From Verrucomicrobiota bacterium (lineage in GTDB: Bacteria > Verrucomicrobiota > Verrucomicrobiia > Opitutales > Opitutaceae): 6,981 bases of DNA. This document shows positions 4,478 through 6,981 of this stretch, one piece after another. Numbering within the stretch: position 1 is the first letter of the stretch; each line of letters begins with the position of its first letter. The DNA lies in NCBI GenBank assembly GCA_023433275.1, contig JAEZDN010000046.1, forward strand, positions 1-6,981. The letters are read 5' to 3'. The translations under genes and the position numbers were made by a program. The notes beneath the pieces are model-generated. The model was not told the DNA's origin. It did no database searches and was given only the letters and a program-made list of their open reading frames with translations.

Positions 4478-6345
4478 GCGCGTCCCTCCGCCGGTTTCAA
4501 CTGCTGCAATTCCCGCGCATCCACCAGCTGCAATTCCGCCACATGCAGGTACGGCCCCGGCACCCGCATCAGCTCCTCGTGCGTCCCGCGCTGCACGATG
4601 CGGCCATCCTCGAGCACGATGATGAAATCCGCCCGCCGCAGCGTGCTCAACCGGTGCGCCACGATGAACGTCGTCCGCCCCTCGATCGCGCGATCCAGCG
4701 CGGCAAAGATCTCATGCTCCGTCTCGCTGTCGATCGCCGCCGTGGGATCGTCGAGCAGCATGATCGCCGGCTCGAGCAGCACCGCGCGCGCGATCGCGAG
4801 CCGCTGGCGCTGGCCACCCGACAGCGTTTGCGCGCCCTCGCCCAGCAGCGTGTCGTATCCCTGCGGCAGCGCCATGATGAAGTCGTGCGCCGATGCGATC
4901 CGCGCCGCGCGCTCGATCTGCGCGCGCGTCGCCTCCGGGTGCCCGAAGGCGATGTTCGCCGCCACCGTGTTCGAGAACAGGAAGCTCTCCTGGAAAACGA
5001 TTCCGATGTTGCGGCGCACGTCGTCGAGGTTGAGCCGGCGGACATCCTCCCCGTCGAGCAGCACACGTCCCGCCGTCGGGTCGAAGAATCGCGGGATGAG
5101 GCTCATGAGCACGCTCTTGCCGGCGCCCGTCGCGCCGAGGATCGCCACGCACCGCCCGGGCGGCACGTCGAGATCGATGTCCCGCACCACCGCCTCCGCG
5201 CCGTCGTAGGCGAACGAGACATTCTCGAATCGGACCGCCCCCGTGAGCTTGGGCCGCCGGATCGCGTCGGGCGCGCTCCTCACTTCGATCGGCGCATCGA
5301 GGATCCCGAACACGCGCCGCGCACCGATCAGCGACTGCTGCACGCTGTTCACGATCGTCGCGACATTGTTGACCTGCCCGGAAAACTGCTCGAGCAGGCC
5401 GGCAAAGACGACCAGCCCCGCGCCCAGCGGCAGCCGGTCATGCGCCACGAGCCAGCCGCCATAGCCGAGCAATACCATGATGTTGACGCGCGTGAGGAAA
5501 CCAACCGCCGGGGAGAACAGGCTCACGCGCCAGAAGATTTCCCGCTGCTGGTCGAAGCACGCCTGGTTCGCCGCGTCGAACCGCGCGCGCGCCTCCGCCT
5601 CCCGCCCAAACCCCTTCGTCACCTGCGCGCCCGCCACGCTCTCGGCCAGGATCTGCACCATCCGGTCCACCAGCGTCCGGTTGCGATCGTACGCCGGCTG
5701 GATGCGCCGGGAGAAGGCGGCCGACATCAGCCACAACGCGGGCGTCGTGGCGAGGCACGCGATCGTCAGCGCCGGGCTCAGGCTGGCCATGTACACGATG
5801 TAGGCCGCGAGCGAGACCACCATGATCACGCTTTGGATCAACACCTGGTCGACGAACATGCGCACCGACTGCACGTCGCTCGTCACCCGGGTGATGATGG
5901 ACCCGGTGTTGTGCGCGTCGAAAAACCGAAAACTCAGCCGCTGCAGCTTGTCGTACACCTCGCTGCGGAGGTCGACCACCAGCTCCTGTTGCACGAGCTT
6001 GTTCACCGACACCGCATACACGTAGTTCAGCACCGCCCGCACCAGCGCGAAACCCAGGATCAAACCGGCCAGCATTCCCAGCACGTGCAGCGGCGGCCAG
6101 CCGGCGGGCAGCGTGAGATGGAGGACATTGTCCGACAACGGCGTGCCATCGACGTGGTGGCGGATGTAGTCGATGCCCACGCCCGTGAAGCTCAGGCCGC
6201 CGATGCCCAGCGTGAGCAACACCAGCTGGATGCCGAGCACCTGCAGGCACCGTCGGCGGTACCGCCACGCCAGCCCGAATAGCCGGCGAACCAGCACCCG
6301 GTTGTCGAGCGTGCCGGGGTCGGCGGATTCACTGTGCTGGTTCAT
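4474..6345 (-). CDS. ABC exporter half-transporter, degenerate-Walker-B subunit
   Basis: A 623-residue half-transporter: six membrane helices (about residues 32-325) and an ATPase domain (about 370-605). Walker A is GATGAGKS (404-411), the Q-loop glutamine is Q452, the signature is canonical LSGGQRQ (508-514) and the H-loop is H564. Walker B reads IMLLDD (528-533), so Asp533 stands where the catalytic Glu normally is; DPTAAID follows. This is the mark of the degenerate-site subunit in heterodimeric exporters such as TM287, YheI/BmrC and MdlA. The helix 1-2 loop (about 56-85) is long, with a polar stretch. An AAGGTG 8 bases before the ATG supports the start. It is the first gene of the apparent ABC operon and is followed by the small ORF and the second half-transporter. 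No clear promoter was found. Confidence 0.93.
   Translation of the reverse strand: MNQHSESADPGTLDNRVLVRRLFGLAWRYRRRCLQVLGIQLVLLTLGIGGLSFTGVGIDYIRHHVDGTPLSDNVLHLTLPAGWPPLHVLGMLAGLILGFALVRAVLNYVYAVSVNKLVQQELVVDLRSEVYDKLQRLSFRFFDAHNTGSIITRVTSDVQSVRMFVDQVLIQSVIMVVSLAAYIVYMASLSPALTIACLATTPALWLMSAAFSRRIQPAYDRNRTLVDRMVQILAESVAGAQVTKGFGREAEARARFDAANQACFDQQREIFWRVSLFSPAVGFLTRVNIMVLLGYGGWLVAHDRLPLGAGLVVFAGLLEQFSGQVNNVATIVNSVQQSLIGARRVFGILDAPIEVRSAPDAIRRPKLTGAVRFENVSFAYDGAEAVVRDIDLDVPPGRCVAILGATGAGKSVLMSLIPRFFDPTAGRVLLDGEDVRRLNLDDVRRNIGIVFQESFLFSNTVAANIAFGHPEATRAQIERAARIASAHDFIMALPQGYDTLLGEGAQTLSGGQRQRLAIARAVLLEPAIMLLDDPTAAIDSETEHEIFAALDRAIEGRTTFIVAHRLSTLRRADFIIVLEDGRIVQRGTHEELMRVPGPYLHVAELQLVDARELQQLKPAEGRA
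4485..4489 (-). promoter_or_regulatory. Shine-Dalgarno site of the small ORF
   Basis: GGAGG on the minus strand lies 7 bases before the ATG at 4477, within the last codons of the upstream ABC gene. The 17 bases from GGAGG through ATGAG match the same stretch before the downstream ABC gene at 13 positions. This is the main support for translation at this point. Confidence 0.55.
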
Positions 6346-6619
6346 GAGTGACGCACCTTACGCGGAACCATTTTGCCTGCACATTAAAATTCGGATGGGG
6401 TGATTCCCCCTCGCAAATTACGGCCTTTCTCCGGCGCTGGCGGCCAATAATCGCTTGCTAACAACCCTGCCCCGCACAGCCTCGCGCCGTTGGGTTGGTT
6501 GTTTGTTAGTCATCTACCGCCACGGAGAATTGTCAGGTGAGCGACAGCGTTCAGTGATGATTTGAAATCCGACAGCCGGGGACGGGCGGCAAGGCAGCAG
6601 CATCAGCCCGCAACACTAC
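6346..6619. other. Divergent intergenic region between ABC operon and RRM gene
   Basis: These 274 bases must carry the promoters for both directions and hold no gene. The ABC side has AAGGTG at 6354-6359 (minus strand) as ribosome site. On the plus side, ttgtta (6503-6508) and gagaat (6525-6530), 16 bases apart, are a weak promoter candidate. It would give a leader of over 80 bases for the RRM gene. An inverted pair, ctaacaa (6458-6464) and ttgttag (6503-6509), spans this area. A short gggg-tgatt-cccc dyad is at 6397-6409. None is strong enough for a separate call. Confidence 0.5.
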
Positions 6620-6981
6620 ATGTCAGAAAACGCCAAGCTCTACGTGGGGAATCTCCCCTTTGCCAGCACCGCGCAGGATCTCGAAGCCCTGTTCGGCGAA
6701 GTCGGCACCGTCAGCGTCGTCGAGATCATCTTCGACAAGTTCACCGGCCGCTCGCGTGGATTTGCCTTCGTCACGATGAGCAACGGCGACGAGGCCCAGA
6801 AGGCCGTCGAGAAGTTTCACGGTCACCAGATCGAGGGCCGCGCCCTCGCCGTCAACATCGCCCGCCCGCGTGAGGAACGTCCTCCCGGTGGCGGTGGTGG
6901 TTTCCGCGGGGGCGGTGGTGGCGGCGGCTTCGGGGGCGGCCGCGGCGGTCGCGGCGGCTACGGCGGCGGCCGGGGTGGTCG
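6620..6981 (+). CDS. RRM RNA-binding protein with glycine-rich tail (cut by window end)
   Basis: The first 120 codons are visible. One RNA-recognition motif fills residues 6-83, with RNP2 LYVGNL (7-12) and RNP1 RGFAFVTM (46-53). Their aromatic residues Y8, F48 and F50 are the usual RNA-stacking positions. After PREERPP comes a low-complexity tail of Gly with Arg, Phe and Tyr (from about residue 90), similar to RGG boxes. The layout matches bacterial single-RRM proteins of cyanobacteria and Verrucomicrobia, which resemble plant glycine-rich proteins. Cyanobacterial members are often cold-induced and bind RNA; that role is only inferred here. The ATG at 6620 is chosen because an in-frame stop lies at 6563-6565 and no ATG or GTG comes between. 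No Shine-Dalgarno sequence is close. The 3' end is outside the window. Confidence 0.92.
   Translation, partial: MSENAKLYVGNLPFASTAQDLEALFGEVGTVSVVEIIFDKFTGRSRGFAFVTMSNGDEAQKAVEKFHGHQIEGRALAVNIARPREERPPGGGGGFRGGGGGGGFGGGRGGRGGYGGGRGG

Noticed and set aside
2352..4622. Plus-strand ORF of 756 codons opposite the downstream ABC gene
   Set aside because: It is antisense to a gene with all ABC motifs. Its product is rich in Arg, His and Pro with no domain, as expected from the complement of GC-rich coding DNA.
4543..6282. Plus-strand ORF of 579 codons opposite the upstream ABC gene
   Set aside because: Same reason: low-complexity Arg/His/Glu product and complete overlap with a well-supported ABC gene.
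6562..6873. Plus-strand ORF in another frame over the RRM gene
   Set aside because: It overlaps the RRM gene out of frame and gives an Arg/His-rich product; the 6620 frame has clear RNP1 and RNP2 motifs.

Overview
The window looks like chromosomal DNA of a GC-rich bacterium. It holds four complete genes on the minus strand, one divergent gene on the plus strand that runs off the right end, and an unusually repeat-rich set of gaps. The most likely source is Verrucomicrobiota, possibly an Opitutaceae relative. This is an inference from a stand-alone SWIB-domain protein (otherwise best known from Chlamydiae and Verrucomicrobia), a bacterial RRM protein with a glycine-rich tail, high GC, and short periodic and palindromic intergenic repeats. 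No rRNA or taxonomic marker is present.

Layout: 1-259 is a gap with repeats. 260-1240 (-) is an EamA/DMT-type membrane transporter. 1241-1938 is a 698-base gap containing a long hairpin repeat, a short remnant of a second EamA-type gene end, two periodic repeats, a pair of related palindromes and, at its right edge, a strong intrinsic terminator. 1939-2208 (-) is an 89-residue SWIB-domain protein. 2334-4274 (-) and 4474-6345 (-) are two ABC exporter half-transporters. Between them, 4271-4477 (-) is a 68-codon ORF that overlaps both by ATGA junctions. 6346-6619 is a divergent gap. 6620 to the end (+) is an RRM RNA-binding protein with a glycine-rich tail.

The two half-transporters are probably one operon and one heterodimeric exporter. 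The upstream protein has Asp in place of the catalytic Glu after Walker B, and the downstream protein has a non-canonical signature (LSLGQ). In an ABC dimer both changes fall in the same composite ATP site, leaving the other site canonical. This is the known asymmetric design of TM287/288- and BmrCD-type exporters.

I see no clear new multi-gene system. The least ordinary content is the repeat ecology. A hairpin-forming 36-bp tandem repeat lies in frame in the interdomain linker of one ABC protein. Related palindromes occur in the gaps. A 12-bp-period repeat occurs inside the small coupled ORF. A relic of a second EamA gene end abuts another repeat.
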